64,000 nt of DNA from Roseovarius pacificus (GTDB lineage Bacteria > Pseudomonadota > Alphaproteobacteria > Rhodobacterales > Rhodobacteraceae). The notes below the pieces were generated by a model. That model was not told where the DNA came from. It made no database searches and saw only the letters and a program-made list of their open reading frames with translations. Of this stretch, positions 36,068-44,114 are shown piece after piece. The DNA lies in NCBI RefSeq assembly GCF_900142665.1, contig NZ_FRBR01000009.1, positions 1-64,000 on the forward strand, read 5' to 3'. The first letter of the stretch is position 1, and each line of letters opens with the position of its first letter. The translations under genes were made by a program, and so were the position numbers.

Positions 36068-37266
36068 CGCTTCACGAGGCTCCACTGGGTGACCGGCATC
36101 AACGGCCGCCAGCCTGTCAACCCGCCCACCGGCGCAGCGCGGTTGACCGACAGCTTCACCAACTGCCCGCCATGGTCCTTGTGCAACGCCACCAACAGCG
36201 CCTCGCTTTCCAGCGTCACCGCATTGCACACCATCCGCCCCAAGGGGCGCAGCGCCGCCCATGCGGCCTCAAACGTTTCCCGGCTCAGCCCGCCGCCGAT
36301 GAACACAGCATCCGGCGCGGCCAGCCCCTCCAGCGCCTGCGGCACGCGCCCCTCGACCAGTTCCAGCCGGGGCACCCCGAGCGCAAGCGCATTCGCCGCA
36401 GCCATCTCGCGCCGGTCAGCGCGCGGCTCGATCCCGATGGCGCGGGCATAACGCGCGCCGCGCATCCACTCCACGGCGACCGATCCGCAACCGGTGCCGA
36501 TATCCCACAGCAACGCGCCCCGCATCGGCATCAGCTTGGCCAGCGTCACCGCGCGCACCTCCTGCTTGGTCATGGTCCCGTCATGACGAAACAGATCGTC
36601 CGGCAGGCCCGGCACGCGCGGCAGCAACGCGGCATCGGGCGCGGCGATGCACTCCACCGCCAGCGTGTTGAACTCGGGCACCGTATGATTCCACGCTTCG
36701 GCCACGCCATCGATGCGCGCCTCCTCCGCACCGCCCATATTGGCCAGCACACTCATCTTCGACTGCCCGAACCCCCGCTCGGCCAGAAACGCCGCGATCC
36801 GCGCCGGGGTTTCGGCCCCCGTGGTCAGGATCAACAGCCGCGCATCGGGCTGGATAAAGGCGATCATCTGCTCCACCGGACGGCCATGCACCGTCAGCGT
36901 TTCCACATCGGCCAGCGACCAACCCATGCGCGCCGCCGCCAGCTGAAACGCCGACAGTTGCGGGTGATAGGTGATCTGCGCCGGGTCGATCTCCCGCCCG
37001 ATCCGCGCACCCACCGAAAACCACAGCGGATCGCCGGTGGCCAACACCACCACACGCCGCCCGCGCAACCCCTCGAGCGTGCCGATCAGCGCATCGAACG
37101 GCGAGGGCCATGCGATCCGCTCGGCGCCCACGCTGTCGGCCAGCCTGTGATGCCGCTCGGCCCCGACGATCACCTCGGCGGCCTCCACCACGGCGCGGGT
37201 GGCGGGCAAAAGCCCCGCCAGACCGTCCTCGCCGATGCCCACGATATGCAGCCACGGATCAGCCAT
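36064..37266 (-). CDS. cobL: Precorrin-6Y C5,15-methyltransferase (decarboxylating)
   Basis: A 400-residue fusion of CbiE (residues 1 to about 200; HIVGIGEDGLAGL, VVVLATGDPLWFSVGA) and CbiT (about 215-400; ALLWDIGTGCGSVAVEWMRG, a class I SAM motif; DAVFIGGGLSRETFEAAW). It methylates C5 and C15 and removes the acetate carboxyl on ring C. The start at 37266 overlaps the end of cobH by 8 bases. A typical fused aerobic-lineage form. Confidence 0.93.
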   Translation of the reverse strand: MADPWLHIVGIGEDGLAGLLPATRAVVEAAEVIVGAERHHRLADSVGAERIAWPSPFDALIGTLEGLRGRRVVVLATGDPLWFSVGARIGREIDPAQITYHPQLSAFQLAAARMGWSLADVETLTVHGRPVEQMIAFIQPDARLLILTTGAETPARIAAFLAERGFGQSKMSVLANMGGAEEARIDGVAEAWNHTVPEFNTLAVECIAAPDAALLPRVPGLPDDLFRHDGTMTKQEVRAVTLAKLMPMRGALLWDIGTGCGSVAVEWMRGARYARAIGIEPRADRREMAAANALALGVPRLELVEGRVPQALEGLAAPDAVFIGGGLSRETFEAAWAALRPLGRMVCNAVTLESEALLVALHKDHGGQLVKLSVNRAAPVGGLTGWRPLMPVTQWSLVKR

Positions 37267-37918
37267 GATGCGCCTCCTCGGGTATCCCCGCCGCCAGGGC
37301 ATTGACCGCGGCACTCGCAATCGCCGACCCGCCGCGCCGCCCGCGCAGCGCCACGAACTCGCAGCCGCGCGGGCGCGCGGCCAGTTCCGCCTTGCTCTCC
37401 GCCGCGCCCACGAACCCCACGGGAAAGCCAAGGATCACCGCCGGTTTCGGCGCGCCCTCGTCCAGCAGCTCCAGCAGATGAAACAGGGCTGTCGGCGCAT
37501 TGCCGACGGCCACCACGGCCCCCTCCAGCCGGTCGGCCCACAACTCCACCGCCGCCGCCGAGCGCGTGTTGCCGATGCCCGCCGCGATCCCCGGCACGCG
37601 CGGATCGTTCAGCGTGACGATCACCTCGTTGCCCGCAGGCAGGTAGCGGCGGATGATCCCCGCGCCCACCATCTCGCAATCGCACAGCACCGGCGCACCG
37701 GCCTGCAAGGCCGCATGACCCGCCGCATATGCGTTTTCGGAAAAGGCCAGCCGGTCGGCCACCTCGACCATGCCGCAGGCATGGATCAGGCGGATCGCCA
37801 GCGCCTCCATACCGGGGCCGAAGCGCTCCAGCCGCGCCTCGCGGCGCACGGTGGCGAAACTTTCGGCATAGATGGCCGAGGGGTTTTTCTCGTAGGGGCG
37901 CAACTGCAACTCTTTCAC
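37259..37918 (-). CDS. cobH: Precorrin-8X methylmutase
   Basis: A 219-residue mutase that moves the C11 methyl to C12 to give hydrogenobyrinate. PYEKNPSAIYAESFATVRRE is the typical N-terminus, and RLIHACGMVEVADRLAFS carries the catalytic His. GNAPTALFHLLELL and ILGFPVGFVGAAESKAEL are further family blocks. The start is taken as GTG at 37918, with only a weak ribosome site; the much longer open frame upstream is the shadow of the His-rich part of cbiX. Confidence 0.9.
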   Translation of the reverse strand: MKELQLRPYEKNPSAIYAESFATVRREARLERFGPGMEALAIRLIHACGMVEVADRLAFSENAYAAGHAALQAGAPVLCDCEMVGAGIIRRYLPAGNEVIVTLNDPRVPGIAAGIGNTRSAAAVELWADRLEGAVVAVGNAPTALFHLLELLDEGAPKPAVILGFPVGFVGAAESKAELAARPRGCEFVALRGRRGGSAIASAAVNALAAGIPEEAHHG

Positions 37919-37936
37919 TGGGTGGCCCCGTCGGAT

Positions 37937-37970
37937 GCCTCCGGCGGGGATATTTTCGGCAAGAAGAAAG
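37937..37970 (+). repeat. Dispersed Rhodobacteraceae intergenic repeat, copy 3
   Basis: GCCTCCGGCGGGGATATTTT then CGGCAAGAAGAAAG, in the 58-base gap between cbiX and cobH. Closest of the three copies to the GCCTCCGGCGGG...TATTTTTGG...AAGAAG form that I recall as frequent at gene ends in this family. Confidence 0.55.
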
Positions 37971-37976
37971 CCCGGC

Positions 37977-39248
37977 TCAGGCCCTGCTTTTCCGCGCGCT
38001 TTCCGGCCCCAGAGGGTGGTCGGCATGCGGGTATTCGGCGTGGTGATGATGGGGGTGATCATGGCCGTGATCGTGGTGGTGGTGGTGGTGATCGTGACCA
38101 TGGTGATGGTGGTGATGATGATGGTCGTGACCGTGATCATGGTGGTGGTGATGATGCCCGTCGCCTTCGAGGCGGCACAAGCCGGTGCAGAACGTGTCGC
38201 ACAGGGTGCAATCCGCCACGTTCGAGCCCGGCGCGCTGGCGCCCTGGCCTTCGACATGGTGGTGATGGCTTTCCTGCACCGCGCCCACCTCGGCCTCGAA
38301 GCCCAGAACCTCCGTGCGGTATTTGCACAGCACGCAGGTCGGAGGCGGCACGTCGCTGAACGCCGGATGCACCCCGGCCAGGGCACGGCGCTCTTCGGGC
38401 GTGATCCGGCGGGGGGTTCTGTCGTCAAGGGCCAGCACCTGCGTGCGGTACTGACAGGTGCCGCAATTGGGCGGCGGGTTGGCGCCCGCCTGCTCGCGCA
38501 CACGCTCGGCAAAGGTTTCCAGAACCTGCGGATGATCGCCCAGATAGCCCGCCTTGACGAACTGGATACCCGGATACTCGCCCGCCACCTGATCGGTAAA
38601 CCCGTAGATGCGGTCGATCAGAATGCCCGAAAACAGGAAATACGGAAATACGATCACCCGCTTGTAACCCAGCCGCGCCACATGTTGCAGGCAAGGCTCG
38701 ACCAGGGGGAAGGTCACGCCGGAATAGCCCACCTCGCACCAGCCAAAGCCCATGCCCTCCTGCAACATGCGGGCGATCTTGGACACGTTGCCATTGGCGT
38801 CCGGGTCCGACGCGCCGCGCCCGATCACCACAAGGCAGGTGTCGTGCAGAGCGACCTCGCCCAGATCGTCATTGGCGCGGTCCACCGCCTCCTGCACCCG
38901 TGCACCGGCAGCGGCGATCATCCTGGGATCGACGCCCAGTTCGCGGCCATAGCGCATGTCGATCCCGTGTTTCGCGGCATAGGTATTCAGCACCGTCGGA
39001 ATGTCGTTCTTGGAATGCATCGCGGCAAACAGCATCCCCGGCACCGCCAGAATCCGCTCGCAACCCTTGTCGCGCAGCCGGTCCAGACCGTCGCGGATCA
39101 CCGGGTTGGCGAATTCCAGATAACCGTATTCCATCTCCCAACCGTCGGGCAGATAGGCGGGCAGTTTCTCGGCCAGCGTGGCGAATTCGTCCACCGCCGA
39201 CTGGCTGCGCGACCCATGCCCGCAGATCATCACACCGGTCTTGCCCAT
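37977..39248 (-). CDS. cbiX: Sirohydrochlorin cobaltochelatase-type protein CbiX with Cys motifs and His-rich tail
   Basis: A 423-residue long-form CbiX. GVMICGHGSRSQSAVDEFATL gives the catalytic His of the first domain, and VPGMLFAAMHSKNDIPTVL the second His. After about residue 285 come CGTCQYRTQVL, CVLCKYRTEVL and CTLCDTFCTGLC, candidate Fe-S or metal ligands, the first two looking like an internal duplication. The C-terminus has an extended His/Asp tail (about residues 360-410). Long CbiX proteins insert cobalt early in B12 synthesis. It leads the cobHLI-J-M genes; the start is 2 bases after the DUF6732 stop. Confidence 0.88.
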   Translation of the reverse strand: MGKTGVMICGHGSRSQSAVDEFATLAEKLPAYLPDGWEMEYGYLEFANPVIRDGLDRLRDKGCERILAVPGMLFAAMHSKNDIPTVLNTYAAKHGIDMRYGRELGVDPRMIAAAGARVQEAVDRANDDLGEVALHDTCLVVIGRGASDPDANGNVSKIARMLQEGMGFGWCEVGYSGVTFPLVEPCLQHVARLGYKRVIVFPYFLFSGILIDRIYGFTDQVAGEYPGIQFVKAGYLGDHPQVLETFAERVREQAGANPPPNCGTCQYRTQVLALDDRTPRRITPEERRALAGVHPAFSDVPPPTCVLCKYRTEVLGFEAEVGAVQESHHHHVEGQGASAPGSNVADCTLCDTFCTGLCRLEGDGHHHHHHDHGHDHHHHHHHHGHDHHHHHHDHGHDHPHHHHAEYPHADHPLGPESARKSRA

Positions 39249-39250
39249 GC

Positions 39251-39469
39251 TCAGGCCTCCTGCGCGTCTTCGTCGGCGGCCTCTTCGGCCTCGGCGTCCT
39301 GGGCCGCCTTGCGGCCCTTCAGCCCGGCCCACAACCCGATGGCGATCGCCGCCCCCAAGGCCGCCGCGCCCAGCCAGTGACCATGCCCCGCCACCTCGGA
39401 CAGATGGCCGGGATGGGCCTGCGCACTGCCCGCGGCCAGAAGGGCGGCGATGAAACCTGCATATTTCAT
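39251..39469 (-). CDS. DUF6732 small membrane protein
   Basis: A 72-residue protein too small for its long open frame: the true start is ATG 39469, with GGAG seven bases upstream. MKYAGFIAALLAAGSAQA is a signal-like first helix, then AHPGHLSEVAGHGHW with four His, a second hydrophobic helix LGAAALGAAIAIGLWAGLKG, and an acidic tail. It matches a small roseobacter family found beside cbiX. The His motif between two helices recalls small subunits of cobalt/nickel uptake systems (CbtB, HupE), but this is inference. Confidence 0.65.
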   Translation of the reverse strand: MKYAGFIAALLAAGSAQAHPGHLSEVAGHGHWLGAAALGAAIAIGLWAGLKGRKAAQDAEAEEAADEDAQEA

Positions 39470-39790
39470 GGGTATACTCCCCCGTTTGCAATCCATGGTC
39501 GGCCCGCGCACGAACGACCCGGAAAGGGGCAAGGCCGCGCCACCGCGCGGCTGACGATCGCAAGACCGCAGGCCCCCGGTATGGGTCGGCCCCGTCTGCA
39601 CACCTTTCCGGCCCGGCACGGGCATCGTCCCCTCCCGTATAGGCCGCGCGCGCGCCCCGCGCAAACAAAGAAACGCCGCAGCACCGTCCGGGCGCGACAT
39701 GTGCGGGCGTGCACGGGACATGCGCGGCGATGGCCCTACCCGACGGGCCCGCGCGGGATTAGGTCTGGACCAAGCACAGGAGGACACCGC
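39470..39790. other. Divergent intergenic region between the cob operon and the hydroquinone reductase gene
   Basis: A 321-bp, very G+C-rich gap without a credible gene. It should hold promoters for both sides. I searched the minus strand for a cobalamin riboswitch (GCCACTG core and B12 box) and did not find one. A near repeat, GACATGTGCGGGCG / GACATGCGCGGCG, lies at about 39698-39731; its meaning is unknown. Confidence 0.4.
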
Positions 39791-40765
39791 ATGGGACATC
39801 TGGTTGACGGCCAGTGGCACGACGAATGGTACGACACCTCAAAGACGGGCGGCAAATTCGTGCGCGACACGGCGAAGTTCCGCAACTGGATCACCGCCGA
39901 CGGCAGCGCAGGCCCCTCGGGTGAAAGCGGGTTCAAAGCCGAATCCGGGCGCTATCACCTCTATGTCTCGCTGGCCTGCCCCTGGGCGCATCGCACGCTG
40001 ATCTTTCGTACCCTCAAGGGGCTGACGGATCATATCGGGGTGTCCGTCGTGCATCCCGACATGCTGAACGAAGGCTGGGAATTGCGCGCCGACTACCCCG
40101 GCGCTACGGGCGATACGCTCTATGGCTTGCCCTTCGCCCGCGATCTCTACACCAGGGCAGACCCCACGATTTCAGGCCGCGTGACCGTGCCGATCCTGTG
40201 GGACAGGACAAACGAGACCATCGTGTCCAACGAATCCTCGGAAATCATCCGCATGTTCAACGCGGCCTTCGATTCGATCACCGGCAATAGCGACGATTAC
40301 TGGCCCGAGGACCTGCGCGATGCGATCGACCTCGTGAACGCCCGCATCTACGACACGCTCAACAACGGCGTCTACAAGGCCGGGTTCGCCACCAGCCAAA
40401 GCGCCTATGACGCGGCCATCGGCCCGCTGTTCGACACGCTCGACTGGCTGGAGGAGCGCCTCTCGCAAAACCGCTACCTGATGGGCGACCGCCTGACCGA
40501 GGCCGACTGGCGGCTGTTCACCACGCTGATCCGCTTCGATACGGTCTATCACACGCATTTCAAATGCAACCGGGCGCGGATCGTGGATTATCCCGACCTC
40601 TGGGGGTATCTGCGCGAGCTTTATCAATGGCCCGGCGTGGCCGATACGGTGAATTTCGATCACATCACCCGGCACTATTACTACAGCCACGACACGATCA
40701 ATCCGCACCGGATCATCCCCATCGGCCCGGTACTGACCCTCGACGCCCCCCACGGCCGCGGCTAG
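39791..40765 (+). CDS. Glutathionyl-hydroquinone reductase (Xi-class GST)
   Basis: A 324-residue Xi-class GST. The catalytic Cys lies in the hallmark LYVSLACPWAHRTLI, preceded by the characteristic FRNWITADG region. SNESSEIIRMFN is the glutathione-binding motif, and HYYYSHDTINPHRIIPIGP is the typical C-terminus. It reduces glutathionyl-hydroquinones (YqjG/PcpF type). AGGAGG lies ahead of ATG 39791. Convergent with the DapA-like gene; GCC-rich sequence TAGGC-ACCCC-GCCTA just after its stop could form a small hairpin. Confidence 0.93.
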   Translation: MGHLVDGQWHDEWYDTSKTGGKFVRDTAKFRNWITADGSAGPSGESGFKAESGRYHLYVSLACPWAHRTLIFRTLKGLTDHIGVSVVHPDMLNEGWELRADYPGATGDTLYGLPFARDLYTRADPTISGRVTVPILWDRTNETIVSNESSEIIRMFNAAFDSITGNSDDYWPEDLRDAIDLVNARIYDTLNNGVYKAGFATSQSAYDAAIGPLFDTLDWLEERLSQNRYLMGDRLTEADWRLFTTLIRFDTVYHTHFKCNRARIVDYPDLWGYLRELYQWPGVADTVNFDHITRHYYYSHDTINPHRIIPIGPVLTLDAPHGRG

Positions 40766-40774
40766 GCACCCCGC

Positions 40775-41665
40775 CTACAGCGCGCCGACCCGTTCCAGCA
40801 CGCGCCGCACAACGGCAACCTCGTCGGGGCCGAGCGCCCGTTGCGGCGGTGCGGGATCGCCGCAATCGAACCCCTGCAACTTCAGCCCCGCCTTCACCGC
40901 CCCGGCGAGGTTGAACCGCGCAAAGGCCTGATTGACCGCCCACAACTCGCGCTGCAACTCCATCGCCGCATCCCACTGCCGGGCCTCGCACAGCTCGAAC
41001 AGGCGCACGCTCTGGCGCGGGATCAGGCAGGACGGCCCGGCCAGCCACCCCCGCCCGCCGATCAGCATCACGGCGGCGGTGATATGCGACGAGGCGGCAA
41101 ACACCCCGATCCGCCCCTCCGTCCGGTTCAGCATCGACAACAAGCGCCCCGTATTGGTCGAGGCATCCTTGACGAACACGATATTGGGATGATGTGACAG
41201 CCGGTCGATGGCATCGAGCGACAGGTCCGAGCGCTGGAAATTCGGGTTGGTATACAATGTCACCGGCAGGTCGGTGGCATCCGCGACGGCGGTGAAATAC
41301 GCCACAACGCCGTCCTCATTCACCGGGAAATAGGCCTCCATCACCGCCAGAATGCCATCGGCACCCAGTTCGGCCCAGCGCCGCGCCTGCCGGATCGCAT
41401 CCCATGTCGTCGTCGCGGCAACACCCGCGATCACCGGCACCCGGCCCGCCGCCGCCTCGACCGTCGCGATCACCACCCGCTCCTTCGCGGCGAAATCCAG
41501 ATAGGCGAACTCGCCCGTCGATCCCAGCGGCGTCACCCCGTGCACGCCCTCCCCGATCAGATGATCCACCAGCCGCCGCAACGCGCCCTCGTCCACCGCG
41601 CCATCGGATGTCAGCGGCGTCGGCAAATAGGGCACCACGCCGCGCAGGTTGCGAATATCTGTCAT
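40775..41665 (-). CDS. Dihydrodipicolinate synthase/N-acetylneuraminate lyase family aldolase
   Basis: A 296-residue class I aldolase. GVVPYLPTPLTSDGAVDEGAL is the family opening, GVTPLGSTGEFAYLDFAAKE the pyruvate-carboxylate loop, VTLYTNP the catalytic Tyr and IVFVKDAST the Schiff-base Lys. GGAGGAG precedes ATG 41665. The absence of nearby lysine genes and the divergence from DapA make a catabolic aldolase or dehydratase more likely than DHDPS itself; the substrate is unknown. Confidence 0.82.
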   Translation of the reverse strand: MTDIRNLRGVVPYLPTPLTSDGAVDEGALRRLVDHLIGEGVHGVTPLGSTGEFAYLDFAAKERVVIATVEAAAGRVPVIAGVAATTTWDAIRQARRWAELGADGILAVMEAYFPVNEDGVVAYFTAVADATDLPVTLYTNPNFQRSDLSLDAIDRLSHHPNIVFVKDASTNTGRLLSMLNRTEGRIGVFAASSHITAAVMLIGGRGWLAGPSCLIPRQSVRLFELCEARQWDAAMELQRELWAVNQAFARFNLAGAVKAGLKLQGFDCGDPAPPQRALGPDEVAVVRRVLERVGAL

Positions 41666-41993
41666 GACGGACTCCTCCGGCCGGGGCGGCACAATTGAAA
41701 ACACTTACGGTCATGCCACGATTTCAAGCAGAACACGCCGGACAGTTCAACGCCCGGCGCGCGGCGGGCGCAGCCTTCTTCGCTGTCGGGACAGATGGGG
41801 TTCCCATCCCCCAACACCCGCCATTCGCCACGAGAACCGGAAGCGGCGGTCATGCCGGACAAACCTGTCATTGCCTGAGCCGCGCATCGCCTGACCGCGG
41901 GATGGCGATCAAACCGTCATTCAGCGCAGTTTATGCCCGCCAAATCCGAAAGAGATCAAAGCGGCGCACCAACCCGACCAAATCGCCAGCCCG

Positions 41994-42041
41994 GTCACGC
42001 CAGAGGCGTGCCAATCATGCTTGGCGCACCTCTGGTGTGAC
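41994..42041. repeat. Long inverted repeat (21-bp arms)
   Basis: The left arm GTCACGCCAGAGGCGTGCCAA without its last base is quoted as GTCACGCCAGAGGCGTGCCA (41994-42013). It pairs with TTGGCGCACCTCTGGTGTGA plus C (42021-42041), with three mismatches in 21, around the 6-nt loop TCATGC. No T tract follows, so it is not a simple terminator. It might be a stem-loop RNA, a recombination site or a MITE remnant. Confidence 0.6.
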
Positions 42042-42180
42042 AGCGGTCTGGCGATGCGCGGCGCCTTCGGCGCTGTTTCGCGCAGGTGGAAAGACCTCTG
42101 CGGCTTCACTCCGGATAACAGCCGGACATGATGCCGATGGCCTAAATGCGGGACAGAGAGAACATTGCCTTGCCCGGACT

Positions 42181-42236
42181 CAAGGCGCGCCTTGCGCGCC
42201 GCCGGGCATCGCCCGACCGCCCCCCGGGCGGGCGAT
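42181..42236. repeat. REP-like palindromic cluster
   Basis: CAAGGCGCGCCTTG is a perfect 14-nt palindrome (42181-42194). ATCGCCCG (42208-42215) and CGGGCGAT (42229-42236) close a second hairpin with G+C-rich loop. Similar ATCGCCC/GGGCGAT arms form the terminator at 28533. Confidence 0.5.
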
Positions 42237-42702
42237 CCTGCACCGACAGCCCCCCGAACCACCGTTGGATGTGACCTCACCATGAATCGCCATCGAAAGA
42301 CCGCCGGTCGCCCACCCGCGGTCGGACAATGCCCGGCGCACAAAGTCGTCGTCGGACTCACAGCAGTCATTCACTCCACATCCCGCAAACATCCGCTGTC
42401 CGCCCCGGTGTGGACCGCTGGCGCGCCATCCTCAACAAAACGGAAAGCCACTTCCGAAAATCGAACATCCATAGGTCACGCCTCAACACCTTCAATCACA
42501 GCCGGGCAAGCGGTGCGCGAGCAATTACCTCCGGCGTTTCTCTGGATACGCAATGCTCCCGGCTCCTCGAATACCACGTCTTCGCCACACCACCCATTGC
42601 CCGCCCCGTCAAACCATGACAAACAAAGGAAAAACCGGCTTTCCGGCGGCCTGCAAAACAGGATACGTCCGAGCGCCATCAGTAAAAAGCGGAGACCTGA
42701 AA

Positions 42703-43107
42703 ATGCGAAACATATTTGCCGGTGGCCTGTTCCTGGCCTTGCTTGCGGGCTGCCAGACGACGACACAGGAAAGCGCGACCTCTCAATGCAAGGGTTCCCT
42801 GAGCGATTACTCGGTTCCCTCATGCGCCTATACCGCCGCCTACGACAGTGGTTTTTCAAACCCGTCGGACCGGATGGGCTGGTCGCAAGCGTTGCAAATC
42901 GCATGGTCACGCGGCGCAGCTGCCGAACAATGTGGCCTGAAATTCGACAGGGACGCATATCTCGACAAGCTTGCCCGAAACTTCCCCGAAGCGGGTCGTC
43001 TGATTCACGATCTGAACGGTCTGCAATGGCACGGGGCGCAAATTCAGAAAGCCGGACAAGCATTCTGCACCGACGCACGGCTGGCGGACGCGCGCCAACA
43101 TCTCTGA
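42703..43107 (+). CDS. Small lipoprotein of unknown function
   Basis: A 134-residue protein. MRNIFAGGLFLALLAGC is a type II signal peptide with lipobox LLAG-C, so it is probably a membrane-anchored lipoprotein. The mature part holds four more Cys (CKGSLSDY, SCAYTAAYD, EQCGLKFD, FCTDARL) and may form disulfides. GGAG at 42691 sets the start. No family recognised; flanked by gene-poor DNA on both sides. Confidence 0.65.
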   Translation: MRNIFAGGLFLALLAGCQTTTQESATSQCKGSLSDYSVPSCAYTAAYDSGFSNPSDRMGWSQALQIAWSRGAAAEQCGLKFDRDAYLDKLARNFPEAGRLIHDLNGLQWHGAQIQKAGQAFCTDARLADARQHL

Positions 43108-43715
43108 ACCGCCCTCGCCACGGGCAGGCTGCCGCGTGGCCACAAGGCAGAACACCGGCAAAGGGCCTTCCGCGCGGCGGCTGGCTCTTTGCAACGCCGT
43201 GCGTTGGGGCCTGTCGCCCCGGCCATCCCTGCCAGCAGGAGCGCAACGAGCCGCATTTCAATATATCTCATTTCATACACCCCGGCGTTTGTTCTGACGA
43301 TGGACGATGTCATCGGGCGATCTGTGACTGCCCGCACTCAAACACATCGGTCTTGCCAAACGGTTAATCCCGCGCGCCCGGGCCCGGCCTCGGTGTCACG
43401 GTCCGGCCAACCGGCCCTGCCGCCCCCTTGCGCCGTCGCATGGCGCATCGCCGTCTCCACCCCGGATTTGCGCCCATCATGGACACACCTCTGCCCGCAC
43501 CCCCCGATTTTCGTACAAAACCCGCGTACACATCGTACGTTTCGTACAAAACGCGGGGCCGACACACGGTTTGCGATTTCCCGCCCGCGAATCCCTTGAC
43601 GCCCCGCCGCTTTGGACGTAAAGACCCTTCGATGAATTCGGGGCGCTGCCGCTGGCGGTGCCCGTTTGTATTGAGCAGGGGCACGACGCCCCGTGACCAA
43701 CACGAGGATGAACCC
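43108..43715. other. Intergenic region upstream of rpmB
   Basis: About 600 bp without a supported gene. It holds the second GTAC-array element near 43475-43555 and the rpmB promoter region. A minus-strand frame beginning near 43271 with a hydrophobic start (MRYIEMRLVALLLAGMAG) was considered, but it has no ribosome site and ends in Arg-rich sequence. Confidence 0.45.
43475..43555. repeat. GTAC-array element, copy B (upstream of rpmB)
   Basis: GTAC cores start at 43513, 43526, 43535 and 43544, with the same 13/9/9 spacing as copy A at 9701-9732. Flanking sequence is shared too: CCCCGATTTTCGTACAAAAC on the left and CGCGTACAC in the second unit. The third and fourth units differ in which side carries AAAAC or GTTT, as if half-sites were inverted. 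Confidence 0.6.
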
Positions 43716-44006
43716 ATGTCGCGCCGCTGCGAACTCACCGGAAAAGGCCCGATGACGGGCAACAACTCCAGCCACGCCAACAACAAAACCAAGCGCCGTT
43801 ACCTGCCCAACCTGCAGGACGTATCGCTTCAGTCCGAAACCCTGGGCCGCGCCATCAAGCTGCGGATCACCGCCGCAGCCCTGCGCAGCGTCGACCACCG
43901 CGGCGGGCTGGACGCCTACCTGGCCAAGGCCAAGGACGGCGAACTTTCGGATAACGCCCTGAAAATCAAAAAGGAAATCGCCAAGGCACAGGCCGCAAAC
44001 GCCTGA
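43716..44006 (+). CDS. rpmB: 50S ribosomal protein L28
   Basis: A 96-residue L28, [34 protein letters not shown]. It lacks a zinc CxxC pair (only one Cys near the N-terminus), consistent with a C-minus-like or single-Cys form. GAGGA precedes ATG 43716. Stand-alone gene with its own terminator, preceded by the GTAC array. Confidence 0.95.
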   Translation: MSRRCELTGKGPMTGNNSSHANNKTKRRYLPNLQDVSLQSETLGRAIKLRITAAALRSVDHRGGLDAYLAKAKDGELSDNALKIKKEIAKAQAANA

Positions 44007-44034
44007 CGCTCCAGCGTTTCCAGGAAAGATTTCG

Positions 44035-44069
44035 CAGCCCTGCCCAACCCGGCAGGGCTGTTTCCTTTT
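44035..44069 (+). terminator. Rho-independent terminator after rpmB
   Basis: CAGCCCTGCC (44035-44044) and GGCAGGGCTG (44051-44060) form a perfect 10-bp stem with a 6-nt loop, followed by TTTCCTTTT. Confidence 0.9.
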
Positions 44070-44114
44070 GTCCCTTTACCTTTGCGCAGGCCAGCGCATA
44101 TATCATGCGCTGAC

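Larger units (their letters stand above)
41666..42702. other. Gene-poor intergenic stretch with palindromes
   Basis: About 1 kb without a convincing gene: open frames on both strands are Arg/Pro-rich, lack ribosome sites and show no family motif. It contains a long inverted repeat (41994-42041), the palindrome CAAGGCGCGCCTTG (42181-42194) and a REP-like hairpin (42208-42236). It may be degraded sequence or hold an RNA gene; I see no firm boundaries. Confidence 0.5.

Noticed and set aside
37259-38512. A 417-codon frame extending cobH upstream
   Set aside because: The extra 198 codons are an antiparallel-frame shadow of the His-rich and Cys-rich parts of cbiX, shown by Thr/Ile/Met repeats; cobH has a normal length from 37918.
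39470-39790. Possible cobalamin riboswitch before the cob operon
   Set aside because: The minus strand lacks the GCCACTG core and a recognisable B12 box; only generic G+C-rich hairpins are present.
41695-42285. 196-codon plus-strand open frame in the gene-poor stretch
   Set aside because: Composition typical of non-coding G+C-rich DNA; spans the long hairpin and palindromes and has no family motif.
43044-43271. Minus-strand short frame with a signal-like start (MRYIEMRLVALLLAGMAG)
   Set aside because: No ribosome site, the remainder is Arg/Cys-rich without a fold pattern, and it overlaps the 3' end of the lipoprotein gene.
42165-43367. 400-codon plus-strand open frame
   Set aside because: Low-complexity Arg/Pro/Ser composition, no ribosome site, and it overlaps the better-supported lipoprotein gene in another frame.
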